A stretch of 64,000 nucleotides of DNA from CAYJBH01 sp964368625 (GTDB lineage Bacteria; Bacillota; Clostridia; Oscillospirales; Ruminococcaceae), in contig CAYJBH010000003.1 of assembly GCA_964368625.1 (NCBI GenBank), forward strand, positions 1-64,000. Reading direction: 5' to 3'. Made by a program: the position numbers and the translations under genes. Of the stretch, positions 42,384 to 51,605 are shown one piece after another. Numbering within the stretch: position 1 is the first letter of the stretch; every line of letters starts with the position of its first letter. The notes beneath the pieces were generated by a model. It ran no database searches. It saw only the letters and a list, made by a program, of their open reading frames with translations, and was not told the origin of the DNA.

Positions 42384-43271
42384 ATGATAACGTTTGAACC
42401 ATTAGATGCCGAAAAGGCAAGCAGGCTTAAACCGTTTCTGGAAAGAACCCCTTACGGTTCGTGTGAATACTCTTGTGGTACCCTTTTTATGTGGAACGAT
42501 AACCTGAAAAGTAGGGTGGCTTTTTATGAAGACTGTGCTTTAATGTCGGTAAAACATGAGACGGGATGTGAGTTTTTACTACCAGTTGGTGTGTCCATAA
42601 AGAAGGGCCTTCAAATTTTTAAAGAAAAGCTCCCTGAGTGTTGCGACACTATAACGTTGATATGCATTCCTCAAAATGCAATTGATAACATTAAAGCCTT
42701 GTTTCCGGATGCTGAGTTAAATTTTAGGCGTAAATGGAGCGACTATGTTTATAATTCTAGCGATATAAAGGAGCTTGCAGGAAGAAAATATGGCGGTCAA
42801 CGTAACCATATTAATCGATTTTTAAAGGAAAATCCCAATCATTGTGTTCAACGAATAAACGAAGAAAATCTACCTAAAGTAATTGAGTTTCTACACGATT
42901 TTACAAATAACGAAAAAAGGGAAAAACCTGAATCGTTTATAACTGAATATAATGCAGCATTAACACTTTTAAACAACTTTACAACGCTCGGCCTTTGTGG
43001 CTTAATGATAACAATTGACAATAAGATAGTTTCCTTTGCTGTAGGAGAGGTTATTGCAGATACGCTTTTTGTTCATGTAGAAAAAGCAGATACAAGTTTT
43101 CACGGAAGCTATCCCTACATTGTGAGAAGCTTTGCCCGAGAATTTGCAACCGAAGGTGTTAACTTTATTAATAGAGAAGATGACTCAGACGATCCCGGGT
43201 TGAGAACCTCTAAAATGTCCTATCATCCGGTTAAATTAATTGATAAGTACTTTTGTACCGTTAAACTTTAA
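42384..43271 (+). CDS. DUF2156 family protein (GNAT-like fold)
   Basis: A 295-residue cytoplasmic protein of the DUF2156 family, related in fold to the C-terminal domain of lysylphosphatidylglycerol synthase and to aminoacyl-tRNA-dependent transferases. Recognisable segments are RKWSDYVYNSSDIKELAGRK followed by YGGQRNHINRFLKENP, then LTLLNNFTTLGLCGLMITID and a C-terminal block with YPYIVRSFARE and INREDDSDDPGLRTSKMSY. The substrate is unknown; aminoacyl-tRNA-dependent transfer is a possibility. AGAGG precedes the ATG. It has its own perfect promoter with a hairpin leader. It overlaps the convergent cysteine desulfurase gene by 11 bases. Confidence 0.85.
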   Translation: MITFEPLDAEKASRLKPFLERTPYGSCEYSCGTLFMWNDNLKSRVAFYEDCALMSVKHETGCEFLLPVGVSIKKGLQIFKEKLPECCDTITLICIPQNAIDNIKALFPDAELNFRRKWSDYVYNSSDIKELAGRKYGGQRNHINRFLKENPNHCVQRINEENLPKVIEFLHDFTNNEKREKPESFITEYNAALTLLNNFTTLGLCGLMITIDNKIVSFAVGEVIADTLFVHVEKADTSFHGSYPYIVRSFAREFATEGVNFINREDDSDDPGLRTSKMSYHPVKLIDKYFCTVKL

Positions 43272-44391
43272 TAATTCGATCTATTGCGGCCCCGATAAGC
43301 TCGGTGGCCGTTTTGCATTGATCAATGGTGTTATCTGCTGAAAAACTTATTCGTATCGCAGAATCTATCCTTTCGTTAGGTAAGGTCATTGCCATAAGAG
43401 TTTTACTTCGATTTCCCTTACTGCACGAAGAGCCGGAGGAGAGCATAATTCCTACCTCATCTAATGCACGTTGTAAAACGGCACTTTTTGTTCCTTTAAA
43501 TGAAAGATTAAGAATGTATGGAGAACCATCGACAGGACTGTTTATAATGTAGTCTAACCCAGCTAAACCTTCTAAAAATGAACGGCGTAACTCGACAACA
43601 CTTTTATAACGAGCTTCAGTGGTTGAGGCAAGTTTTTTACATAGTTCACCTAGTGCCACGATATAAGCTATATTCTCGGTGCCGGAGCGAATGCCGCCTT
43701 CCTGCCCACCGCCGTTTACTGCAGGTTCATAGTTAATTCCGTCTTTAAGATATAGTGCTCCTACACCTTTTGGAGCACCTAGTTTATGGCCGGAAAGAGA
43801 ATAGCCATCAATCGTTCTGCCGATTAGAGGATTGTTTATCTTTAAAAAACCCTGTATTCCATCACAAAAGATGGCAGTACGGCTATTTTTTTTCTTTATG
43901 TCATTTGTTAGAGATGCAAGATTGAACACCGCTCCGGTTTCGTTATTAACCTGCATAACAGCTACTAATGCAGTTTTATCGTCTACAACTTCTGAAATAT
44001 TATTAGGGTTGATATTGCCATCACTTGAAGGCATAACCTTTCTTACCTCAACGCCAAAAAGTAAGGATAAATGCTCAACACAGGCAGATACAGAGGGGTG
44101 TTCGTAGCCGGAAATTACTACGTTCTTAGCCCAACCTCTTCTAGCATAGTAAAGGCCGGATAATCCAATATTATTAGATTCTGTTCCCCCTGATGTAAAA
44201 AACACTCTGGAAGGCTTTACCGAAAGAGCAGCAGCTACATTCCTGCGGGCTACATCGATTGCATCTTCGCTCTCCATCCCTGCACGATATACGGCGGAAG
44301 GATTAGCATACTTATTTTTTAAAACATCTGCGACGAGATTTATTATTTCATCGCTAACAGGAGTAGTTGCTGCATTGTCAAGATAAATCAC
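43261..44391 (-). CDS. Cysteine desulfurase (NifS/IscS-like)
   Basis: A 376-residue PLP enzyme that removes sulfur from cysteine for iron-sulfur clusters, tRNA thiolation or other uses. It has IYLDNAATTPVS at the start, FTSGGTESNN for PLP phosphate, GYEHPSV, DGIQGF, the PLP Lys in SLSGHKLGAPKG, and the persulfide-forming Cys in SSGSSCSKGN. The start is GTG at 44391 with AAAGGTGAT upstream; the family begins exactly there. No iscU or mnmA gene is adjacent, so the sulfur acceptor is unclear. It is divergent from prmA. Confidence 0.92.
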   Translation of the reverse strand: MIYLDNAATTPVSDEIINLVADVLKNKYANPSAVYRAGMESEDAIDVARRNVAAALSVKPSRVFFTSGGTESNNIGLSGLYYARRGWAKNVVISGYEHPSVSACVEHLSLLFGVEVRKVMPSSDGNINPNNISEVVDDKTALVAVMQVNNETGAVFNLASLTNDIKKKNSRTAIFCDGIQGFLKINNPLIGRTIDGYSLSGHKLGAPKGVGALYLKDGINYEPAVNGGGQEGGIRSGTENIAYIVALGELCKKLASTTEARYKSVVELRRSFLEGLAGLDYIINSPVDGSPYILNLSFKGTKSAVLQRALDEVGIMLSSGSSCSKGNRSKTLMAMTLPNERIDSAIRISFSADNTIDQCKTATELIGAAIDRIIKV

Positions 44392-44515
44392 ATTATCACC
44401 TTTTAAATTTTTATTATTTATATAACTTTTAAAGTATAGCATGATAATAAAAAATATGCTATACTAAAATGTATTACAACCAAAAAGAACATGCAAAAAA
44501 GATGGGAGCGTTATT

Positions 44516-45418
44516 ATGGAATATAGAGAGTGGAAATTTGCAATCTCTCAAAAGGATGCCGAGATAGCCGAGGGAATAGCAATTTTATATACAGGTGGAA
44601 TATATATTGAAGACTATGCCGACCTGGAACAACAGGTACAGGAGATGGCTCATTGCAAGCTAATAGAACAGGAACTAATAGAAAGAAGCCGCGATGAGGT
44701 TATAATGCATTGTTACACCCCTATGGGTGATGATGGGGCTGTAGAAAATGTGATATTGCATCTTGATGAAGCTGGAATATCATATAACCTAATTACCGAT
44801 ATCGTTAAGGAAGAAGATTTTGCCAACAGCTGGAGAAAGTATTATCATCCACTGTTTATTGGTCCGTTTGCCGTGATTCCGGAATGGGAGAACATAGATA
44901 CAGATAAAATTAAGATACTGCTAGATCCGGGGATGGCGTTTGGGCACGGTGGTCATGAAACTACGTCCTTGTGTTTAGAATTACTAGCTGAATACGTACA
45001 AAAAGGGGACGCAACACTTGATATTGGTTGTGGCAGTGGTATTCTTGGGATTGCAGCAGCAAAGCTCGGTGCAAAGAAGGTTGTGGCTATAGACATAGAC
45101 AATGTAGCCGTTCAGGTTGCAAAAAGCAATGCAAAGTTAAATTGTGTTGAGGATAAGATAGACATCCAATGTGGTAATCTTGCCGATTCGGTTGAGGGCA
45201 GCTTTGAGGTCGTGTGCGCCAACATAGTCGCATCTGCGATAATCACACTTGCTCCAAGCATTATCCCTTTGCTTTCTTCTGAAGGGGTTTTTATATCAAG
45301 CGGAATAATCGAGGAACGAGCCGACGAGGTCATAGCCGCCCTTTCCGATTGCGGTCTTTGCGTGCAAAACATAAGTCGCAAAAACGGATGGGTCGCACTT
45401 ACCGCCTGTAAAGGATAA
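44516..45418 (+). CDS. prmA: Ribosomal protein L11 methyltransferase
   Basis: PrmA trimethylates lysines and the N-terminus of ribosomal protein L11. The 300-residue protein has the N-terminal substrate-recognition domain (about 1-95) and a SAM-dependent methyltransferase domain with FGHGGHETTSLCLELL, LDIGCGSGILGIAAAKLGA and VCANIVASAIITLAP, in which the usual NIxxxxxxxL motif of the family is recognisable. GGGAG lies 8 bases before the ATG. In Firmicutes it often precedes rsmE or sits near dnaJ; neither is present. Confidence 0.95.
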   Translation: MEYREWKFAISQKDAEIAEGIAILYTGGIYIEDYADLEQQVQEMAHCKLIEQELIERSRDEVIMHCYTPMGDDGAVENVILHLDEAGISYNLITDIVKEEDFANSWRKYYHPLFIGPFAVIPEWENIDTDKIKILLDPGMAFGHGGHETTSLCLELLAEYVQKGDATLDIGCGSGILGIAAAKLGAKKVVAIDIDNVAVQVAKSNAKLNCVEDKIDIQCGNLADSVEGSFEVVCANIVASAIITLAPSIIPLLSSEGVFISSGIIEERADEVIAALSDCGLCVQNISRKNGWVALTACKG

Positions 45419-45421
45419 AAT

Positions 45422-45470
45422 AATCCCCCCATATAGCAAGCCTATAGGACATACTATGATGGGGGACAAG
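45422..45470 (-). terminator. Hairpin between prmA and uvrC, probably the uvrC terminator
   Basis: TCCCCCATCATAGTA (minus strand) pairs imperfectly with TGCTATATGGGGGGA across a loop of about 15 bases, followed on the minus strand by TTATTTTA. The U-run is only moderate and there is none on the plus strand. Confidence 0.55.
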
Positions 45471-45477
45471 TAGTTGC

Positions 45478-47298
45478 TTATTTTTTGGTGTTGTTATCAA
45501 AGTGAGCAACTATATTTTTAGCTACCTTTTCGGAAATTCCGGCAGCAACAAGCTCCGCCTCGGAAGCATTTCGAATTTTAGTAATAGTTTTAAAAGAAGC
45601 AAACAACTTTTTTTGAGTAGCAGTCCCAACTCCGGCAATTCCTACAAGGTTGCTTGCATAACTTTTAGTCTTTGCCCGTTTTCTTTCGTATGAAATTGCA
45701 AAACGGTGTGTTTCATCCTGAATTTTTGTTATAAAGCTAAAAAGCTCTTTGTGCAAAGAAAGTGCAATCTCACCATCCTCACATATAAGCCCTCTGGTAC
45801 GATGTCTATTATCCTTAACCATACCAAAAAATGGAACAAACTCAAAATCTGTACTTATTGACGCTTTTCTTGCCGAGTTTAACTGCCCCAATCCGCCATC
45901 TAACAATACTAAGTCAGGAAGCTTTGAAAACTCCGCATCGGTTTTTCGTATATAATTGTCGATCCTTCTGGTTAAAACCTCGTTAATTGAAGCATAATCG
46001 TCAGTACCTGATACTGTTTTCATAGCAAATCGTCGATATCCTGCCTTATAAGGCTTTGCCTCTTCAAAAACTATCATACCGGCTACCGAGCTTCCTTCAC
46101 CCCAATTACTGATGTCAAAAGCCTCTATGCGATGAGGTGGAGCAGGAAGGGATAACAGTTTTGAAAGATTGTCAAGAAGTCGGTCATAACGTCCTGTTCG
46201 ACCTGCATCTCTGGTTAAACGTTCTGATGCATTAACACGAGCCATTTCAACTAAGGATTTTAAATCGCCTTTTTGAGGAACGAGAATGTCAACGTTTACC
46301 CCTTTTATTTCAGTAACAAGCTGTTTAAAAAGCTCGCGTCCTTCAAAATCTTCGTCGATAACAATTCTTTTAGGAATAGGAAGCTCGCCACCATAATATT
46401 GTAATAAGAACTCTTCTCTAAGTGCAGCAGGGTCGGGGTCTTCAAAAACAAACTCTTTTTTATCGTATAGTCTGCCACCTCTAAAACGTAAAACTGCCAC
46501 AGCAGCACGCCCAGAATAAAATACAGCAGATATCACATCCTGCTCGGTTTTGCCGGAAAGGCTAACGCGTTGGCCTTTATTCATTCGCCGGATCGCCTCT
46601 ATCTGGTTTCGTATCTCGGCAGCTTTTTCAAACCTAAGTGCGTCGGCTTCCTCCATCATTCTGGCATTTAAGATTGTAAGAAGCTCTTTTTGCCCCTTTG
46701 TTATCAGCGTTGTTGCTCCTTCAACTAATGAAAGGTAGTCTGCCTTACTGACTTTTCCATTGCAAAGACCAATACATCTGCCGATATGATGATTAAGGCA
46801 AGGTCTAAACTTGTTAAAATCTCTTGGGAAAACTAGGTTGCATATAGGAAGCTTAAATGCGGTGTTGGCTGTTTCGGTCATCTCTCGAATAGCAAACGAA
46901 CTGGTATAAGGTCCAATATACCGAGCGTTATCATTCTCCTTCTGGAGAACTGCCTGTATACGAGGATACTCATCGTTCGTTATCCTAATATAGCTGTAGC
47001 CCTTATCATCCTTTAATAAGATGTTATATTTAGGACTATGAAGCTTTATCTGGCTACATTCTAATATTAATGCCTCAAATTCGCTGGCAGTAACTATCGT
47101 GTCGAAATCTACAACAGAAGAAACCATACGCTCAACCTTTATAGTATGCGTAGTATCTCTAAAATATTGTGTTACACGTTTTTGAAGTTCCTTAGCTTTT
47201 CCAACATAAATAACACACCCACCCTTACCCTTCATGATATACACGCCGGGTAAAAGTGGGAGCAATTTTGCCTTATTTAATAGTTCAGCTTTTGTCAC
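45478..47298 (-). CDS. uvrC: Excinuclease ABC subunit C
   Basis: The 606-residue nuclease of nucleotide excision repair, which cuts on both sides of a lesion marked by UvrAB. It has the N-terminal GIY-YIG domain (LPGVYIMKGKGGCVIYVGKA), a Cys-rich segment (CRPCLN..IGRCIGLC type), the UVR domain (ARMMEEADALRFEKAAEIRN), the RNase-H-like C-terminal nuclease (FDISNWGEGSSVAGMIVFE; LVLLDGGLGQLN) and a final helix-hairpin-helix. It starts with GTG, with CGGAAAAA upstream. The HPr gene is 23 bp upstream on the same strand, so they may be cotranscribed. Confidence 0.97.
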   Translation of the reverse strand: MTKAELLNKAKLLPLLPGVYIMKGKGGCVIYVGKAKELQKRVTQYFRDTTHTIKVERMVSSVVDFDTIVTASEFEALILECSQIKLHSPKYNILLKDDKGYSYIRITNDEYPRIQAVLQKENDNARYIGPYTSSFAIREMTETANTAFKLPICNLVFPRDFNKFRPCLNHHIGRCIGLCNGKVSKADYLSLVEGATTLITKGQKELLTILNARMMEEADALRFEKAAEIRNQIEAIRRMNKGQRVSLSGKTEQDVISAVFYSGRAAVAVLRFRGGRLYDKKEFVFEDPDPAALREEFLLQYYGGELPIPKRIVIDEDFEGRELFKQLVTEIKGVNVDILVPQKGDLKSLVEMARVNASERLTRDAGRTGRYDRLLDNLSKLLSLPAPPHRIEAFDISNWGEGSSVAGMIVFEEAKPYKAGYRRFAMKTVSGTDDYASINEVLTRRIDNYIRKTDAEFSKLPDLVLLDGGLGQLNSARKASISTDFEFVPFFGMVKDNRHRTRGLICEDGEIALSLHKELFSFITKIQDETHRFAISYERKRAKTKSYASNLVGIAGVGTATQKKLFASFKTITKIRNASEAELVAAGISEKVAKNIVAHFDNNTKK

Positions 47299-47321
47299 TA
47301 AATTTTTCCGACCTATAATTA

Positions 47322-47585
47322 TTAATCAGAAAAACCGGAATTAACTAGCTTAATTAATCCTTCAACAGCCTCTACCTCATCCTGTCCATCGGCAATTACT
47401 CTGATAGTAGTACCACCAACAATTCCGAGAGATAAAACACCGAGCAAGCTCTTTGCATTAACTCTGCGCTCTTCCTTCTCAACCCAGATAGATGATTTAA
47501 ACTCGTTTGCTTTTTGGATGAAAAACGTTGCCGGACGAGCGTGTAAACCTACCTGATTTTCTACAGTTACTTCTTTGATAATCAT
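47322..47585 (-). CDS. ptsH: HPr family phosphocarrier protein
   Basis: An 87-residue protein with both HPr sites: His15 in GLHARPAT, phosphorylated by enzyme I in the sugar phosphotransferase system, and Ser46 in NAKSLLGVLSLG, phosphorylated by HPr kinase for catabolite control. It therefore looks like true HPr rather than Crh, which lacks His15. No enzyme I gene (ptsI) is adjacent. TGGAG precedes the ATG. Confidence 0.93.
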   Translation of the reverse strand: MIIKEVTVENQVGLHARPATFFIQKANEFKSSIWVEKEERRVNAKSLLGVLSLGIVGGTTIRVIADGQDEVEAVEGLIKLVNSGFSD

Positions 47586-47686
47586 ATTTTACTCCAGTCT
47601 TTTGTCGCACAACTATAATACCCAAAAAAGCGCAAAATGTCAAGACATATTCTCAAAATACAGTAATTTAGGCATAATGTTGGGCT

Positions 47687-47917
47687 CTACCCAAGGTTAT
47701 CTTCTACATATTTAACAACATCGCCTACAGTTTTGAAAGTCTCTGCAGCATCATCCGGGATTTCTACCGCAAATTCATCTTCAATACTCATAACGATATC
47801 AACCACATCCAGAGAATCTGCATCAAAATCGTCTACTAAGCTTGAATCAGCCGTTATCTTTGATTCGTCAATGTCTAATTCTTCGCTTATTATTTCGCGA
47901 ATTTTATCAAATACCAT
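47687..47917 (-). CDS. acpP: Acyl carrier protein
   Basis: A 76-residue acidic protein that carries growing acyl chains on phosphopantetheine. The attachment site is Ser35 in FDADSLDVVDIVMSIEDEF. GGAGG lies 6 bases before the chosen ATG at 47917; a 4-codon extension is possible but lacks a ribosome binding site. It stands alone: no fab genes are next to it. Confidence 0.97.
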   Translation of the reverse strand: MVFDKIREIISEELDIDESKITADSSLVDDFDADSLDVVDIVMSIEDEFAVEIPDDAAETFKTVGDVVKYVEDNLG

Positions 47918-48233
47918 ACTAACCTCCATGATCGCTATCGTGAAACACCTTTCTTAAAATTTACTCTGTAAACAATTTATAATGTTTTTTTGCTAATTTG
48001 TCAAGCGTTTTTAAAAAAAAATTGTTTTTGTCTCGTTTTTTGTACAGAATGACGTTAAAACAAACTTTTTCATCCAACAAATTGAACACCGTAATTAATA
48101 ATATTCTTAAAAAGGGGTTTTAATTACAAGTGATTTATGATATAATGAATTGTTAGAATAGGTTTTTTAGTCATAAACAAGATTAAAGATTTTGCTTTTT
48201 TACAAAACAACAATTATATGGAGTTTATTACAG
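47918..48233. other. Intergenic region between acpP and uppP (316 bp)
   Basis: AT-rich and without a supported gene. TATAAT occurs at about 48139-48144, with no good -35 box 16-18 bp upstream, and may be the uppP -10 element. The acpP promoter must lie here on the other strand. No convincing hairpin or riboswitch is visible. Confidence 0.5.
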
Positions 48234-49079
48234 ATGACTGTGTTAGACGGTGTTTTACAAGGAATAATTCAAGGTGTAACAGAATTTTTACCGGTGTCGA
48301 GCAGTGGACATCTGGCATTATATCAATATTTTAGCGGAACCAGCGGCGAGGGAGCTTTATCTTTTTCATTATTGTTGCATCTTGGCACACTTTTGGCTGT
48401 AGTGATTGTCTTTAAAGATGATGTATTTTCACTTATAAGAGAGTTTTTTCTTACTATAAGAGATTTGTTTACCGGGCGTTTTAGTGTAAAGAATGCAACA
48501 CCGGAACGTAGAATGTTATATCTACTTGTTGTTGCCACAGTTCCATTGATTTTAGCAATTCCGATTAAGGGATATATAGAAAGCCTTGCCGAGGATGGTA
48601 GCATTCTGGTTGAGGGTATTTGTTTCTTAATCACAGCAAGCTTATTGTTTTTTGCATCCAGAGGGGCTAAAGGCGAGATCGACTCAGCTACCTCAAGCTA
48701 TAAAAAAGCTTTGTTTGTTGGCTTAGCTCAGATTTTAGCTTTATTTCCCGGTGTATCTCGTAGCGGATCAACAATGTCGGCAGGTCTCATTAACGGATTT
48801 AAAAAAAGCTATGCAGTTAAATTTTCATTTTTAATGGGAATACCGGCCATATTGGGCGGAGCCACTCTTGACGCAATGGATATGATAGGTGGAGAGGTGC
48901 CCTTTGATGCAATACCTGCTATAATTGGTTTTATTTCAGCATTGGTAGTAGGAATTGCAAGCATTAAGCTGCTGCAGTATATTTTAAAGAGCGATAAACT
49001 TATTATATTTGCTTACTATACACTTGCTCTTGGTATCTGTGTTACCCTATATAGCATTTGGTCATTCATAGTAGCATAG
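48234..49079 (+). CDS. uppP: Undecaprenyl-diphosphatase
   Basis: A 281-residue membrane enzyme (UppP/BacA) that removes a phosphate from undecaprenyl pyrophosphate so that the carrier lipid can be reused for wall synthesis; it also gives bacitracin tolerance. The two signature motifs are EFLPVSSSGH (residues about 17-26) and PGVSRSGSTM. About eight membrane segments are present. GGAG lies about 11 bases before the ATG. The ftsK gene follows in 33 bp on the same strand and is probably cotranscribed. Confidence 0.96.
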   Translation: MTVLDGVLQGIIQGVTEFLPVSSSGHLALYQYFSGTSGEGALSFSLLLHLGTLLAVVIVFKDDVFSLIREFFLTIRDLFTGRFSVKNATPERRMLYLLVVATVPLILAIPIKGYIESLAEDGSILVEGICFLITASLLFFASRGAKGEIDSATSSYKKALFVGLAQILALFPGVSRSGSTMSAGLINGFKKSYAVKFSFLMGIPAILGGATLDAMDMIGGEVPFDAIPAIIGFISALVVGIASIKLLQYILKSDKLIIFAYYTLALGICVTLYSIWSFIVA

Positions 49080-49112
49080 TAACGGAATTTGAATTTATAT
49101 TGGAAGGTATAA

Positions 49113-51605
49113 ATGGCACCAAAGAGAACTACAAGAACAACTAAGTCAAAAAGTACAACAAAACATGAGCCGATAAACCCCATTCTGCTAAGCATAATAC
49201 TGTTTGGCGTTGGTATATTTATCATGGTTTTATGCCTTGTAGAAGGCACTGATTTTTGGAACGGACTACGTGAATTTTTCTTTCTGATTACAGGTTTTGG
49301 TGGATATCTGGTCGGTCTGTTAATGATCTATCTTGCGGTGCTTGCCGGTATGGAGCAACCGCTTATGTCGAAGGCGGTAATCTCTGCAGTGGTGGTTGTT
49401 ATAACCTCCTCTGTGTTTTTTGTGTTCTCTTCGGTTGAAGTAGTTGACATGGAGCTTGCCGATATGTTAAAACAACTTACCGACCTAGGAAAAAATGGTG
49501 AGGGCGGAGGGCTAATAGTTGCCCTATTGGGATTACCTCTAGTAGCTTTGTTCGGGCGACCGGTTGCAAACATTGTTTTAGTTTTGCTTTCGATTATTTT
49601 CGTTATGTTGTTAACCGGAATTACGCCATATGATATTTATGTTTTCATTACTCGAACATCAAAGCATCTAGCCCACGGGTTTACAAAGCCTAACAGAACA
49701 GTACCGGGTCCGCCTAGGCAGCCAATAACAGTAAAGTCGAGGGTGGTTAAACAAAAAGCGCATAAGATAAATCTTGATCTTCCGGTTGGGGATGACATAG
49801 TAGAAGAGCCCGGGATTGCCGAACCACCTTTTATCCCAGATCCAGCAGTGGTTGAAACAGGACTTATAAGAATATCGGCAAACTTAGCAGAGGAAGACTC
49901 TGAACCAACAAAACCGCTAGATGAAAATATAAAGGTTGTTGAGGCTGAGGTTGTTGACGAATCATTTAAAAAATCTACAGATTACATAATAAACAGTACT
50001 AAACAGGTTCCCGAGGATGATTCAAATGTTATTGATGAATCATCTATGCCGATAGAAAAACTTATCGAAAAGGCTGTTACTAAGCGCATGGAACAGCCGG
50101 TTAGTGGGTTGTTTGAGGCAGGAGAACCCACCTTAGTTGGCTACGAGCTTCCGTCTCCGGAGATGTTTGAACCTCAAAAGGTAATATCGGAAGAGGGCGC
50201 ACAGCATGAGATGCGAACCACTGCCGACCTACTAGTTAATACCCTTAAAAGTTTTGGTGTTGAGACGAGGATGATGGATATCAGCAGAGGTCCAACGCTC
50301 ACTAGATATGAACTACAGCCTCTGGCAGGAGTTAAGATTAGCAAGATTACCGCTCTGGCCGACGATTTAGCGCTAAATTTGGCTACCGCAGGAGTTCGTA
50401 TTGAGGCACCAATACCAAACAAGGCAGCGGTTGGAATTGAGGTTCCAAATAAAACTGTGGTTACGGTAGGAATAAGAGGGATTCTTGAGAGCCGAGAGTT
50501 TATTTCACCTGAATCGCCACTAACAATTGCTTTAGGAAAGGACATAGCAGGACAGGTACAGGTTGCTGACCTAACTAAGATGCCTCACCTTCTTATTGCC
50601 GGTTCTACCGGAAGCGGTAAATCTGTTTGTATTAATAGCTGTATAATAAGCTTTTTGTGTAAATCATCACCGGATAAATTAAGGTTGATTCTTATAGACC
50701 CTAAGGTGGTTGAGCTTGCAGATTACAATGGTATCCCACATCTGTTAATGCCGGTGGTTACCGAACCGAGAAAAGCGGCCGGTGCGCTTGGTGCCGCCGT
50801 TGCCGAGATGGAACGACGTTATCGTTGTTTTGCCGAAAATAATGTCCGTGATATTAGAAGTTACAACAAGCTTGCAAATAGCAATTTTGAGCTTGAAAAC
50901 ATGCCATATATTGCGATTATTATCGATGAGCTTGCCGACCTAATGATGGTATCGGGCAAGGAGGTAGAGGATTATATTTGTCGAATTGCTCAGAAGGCTA
51001 GGGCTGCAGGTATGCATTTAATAGTAGCTACACAACGTCCCTCAGTAGATGTTATAACCGGGCTTATTAAGGCGAATATTCCATCGAGGATAGCTTTTGC
51101 AGTTTCAAGCCAGGTTGACAGCCGCACTATATTGGACGGGGCGGGAGCCGAAAAACTATTAGGAAGTGGTGATATGCTTTATATGCCGGTAGGTGCAGGT
51201 AAACCGCTTCGTATACAGGGTAATTTTGTAAAGGATAGTGAGATACGTAAGGTGCTTAACTTTGTTAAGCAACAAAAAACGGCAGAATACGATGAAGAAC
51301 TTATAGAGAGTGCCGAAAAGATTGCGGCAGCTGAACCTGCCAAGGGTGGTAAAAACTCTGCCGGAGGCGAAGGTGGAGCAGGGGACGTGGATTCCATGTT
51401 TTGGGATGCAGCTGAGGTTGTTGTTGATGCAGGAATGGCTTCAACATCCTTGTTGCAGCGTAGATTAAAGCTCGGTTATGCTCGTGCTGCAAGAATTGTT
51501 GATGAACTAGAGGCCGCTGGTTTTGTTGGTCCTTATGAAGGTTCAAAGCCAAGAACGGTTCAGATAAGTCGAGAACAGCTGTTAGAAAGAAAGACTTCAA
51601 ACTGA
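49113..51605 (+). CDS. ftsK: DNA translocase FtsK/SpoIIIE
   Basis: An 830-residue hexameric motor that pumps DNA through the division or sporulation septum. Four N-terminal membrane helices (about 25-165) are followed by a charged linker (about 190-340), the alpha/beta motor with Walker A GSTGSGKS (497-504) and Walker B IAIIIDELADLMM, ATQRPSVDVITGLIKANIPS, and the C-terminal gamma winged helix (LLQRRLKLGYARAARIVDEL). The basic, Thr/Lys-rich N-terminus is typical. In spore-formers a single such gene often serves both roles. The next gene overlaps its stop by one base. Confidence 0.97.
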   Translation: MAPKRTTRTTKSKSTTKHEPINPILLSIILFGVGIFIMVLCLVEGTDFWNGLREFFFLITGFGGYLVGLLMIYLAVLAGMEQPLMSKAVISAVVVVITSSVFFVFSSVEVVDMELADMLKQLTDLGKNGEGGGLIVALLGLPLVALFGRPVANIVLVLLSIIFVMLLTGITPYDIYVFITRTSKHLAHGFTKPNRTVPGPPRQPITVKSRVVKQKAHKINLDLPVGDDIVEEPGIAEPPFIPDPAVVETGLIRISANLAEEDSEPTKPLDENIKVVEAEVVDESFKKSTDYIINSTKQVPEDDSNVIDESSMPIEKLIEKAVTKRMEQPVSGLFEAGEPTLVGYELPSPEMFEPQKVISEEGAQHEMRTTADLLVNTLKSFGVETRMMDISRGPTLTRYELQPLAGVKISKITALADDLALNLATAGVRIEAPIPNKAAVGIEVPNKTVVTVGIRGILESREFISPESPLTIALGKDIAGQVQVADLTKMPHLLIAGSTGSGKSVCINSCIISFLCKSSPDKLRLILIDPKVVELADYNGIPHLLMPVVTEPRKAAGALGAAVAEMERRYRCFAENNVRDIRSYNKLANSNFELENMPYIAIIIDELADLMMVSGKEVEDYICRIAQKARAAGMHLIVATQRPSVDVITGLIKANIPSRIAFAVSSQVDSRTILDGAGAEKLLGSGDMLYMPVGAGKPLRIQGNFVKDSEIRKVLNFVKQQKTAEYDEELIESAEKIAAAEPAKGGKNSAGGEGGAGDVDSMFWDAAEVVVDAGMASTSLLQRRLKLGYARAARIVDELEAAGFVGPYEGSKPRTVQISREQLLERKTSN

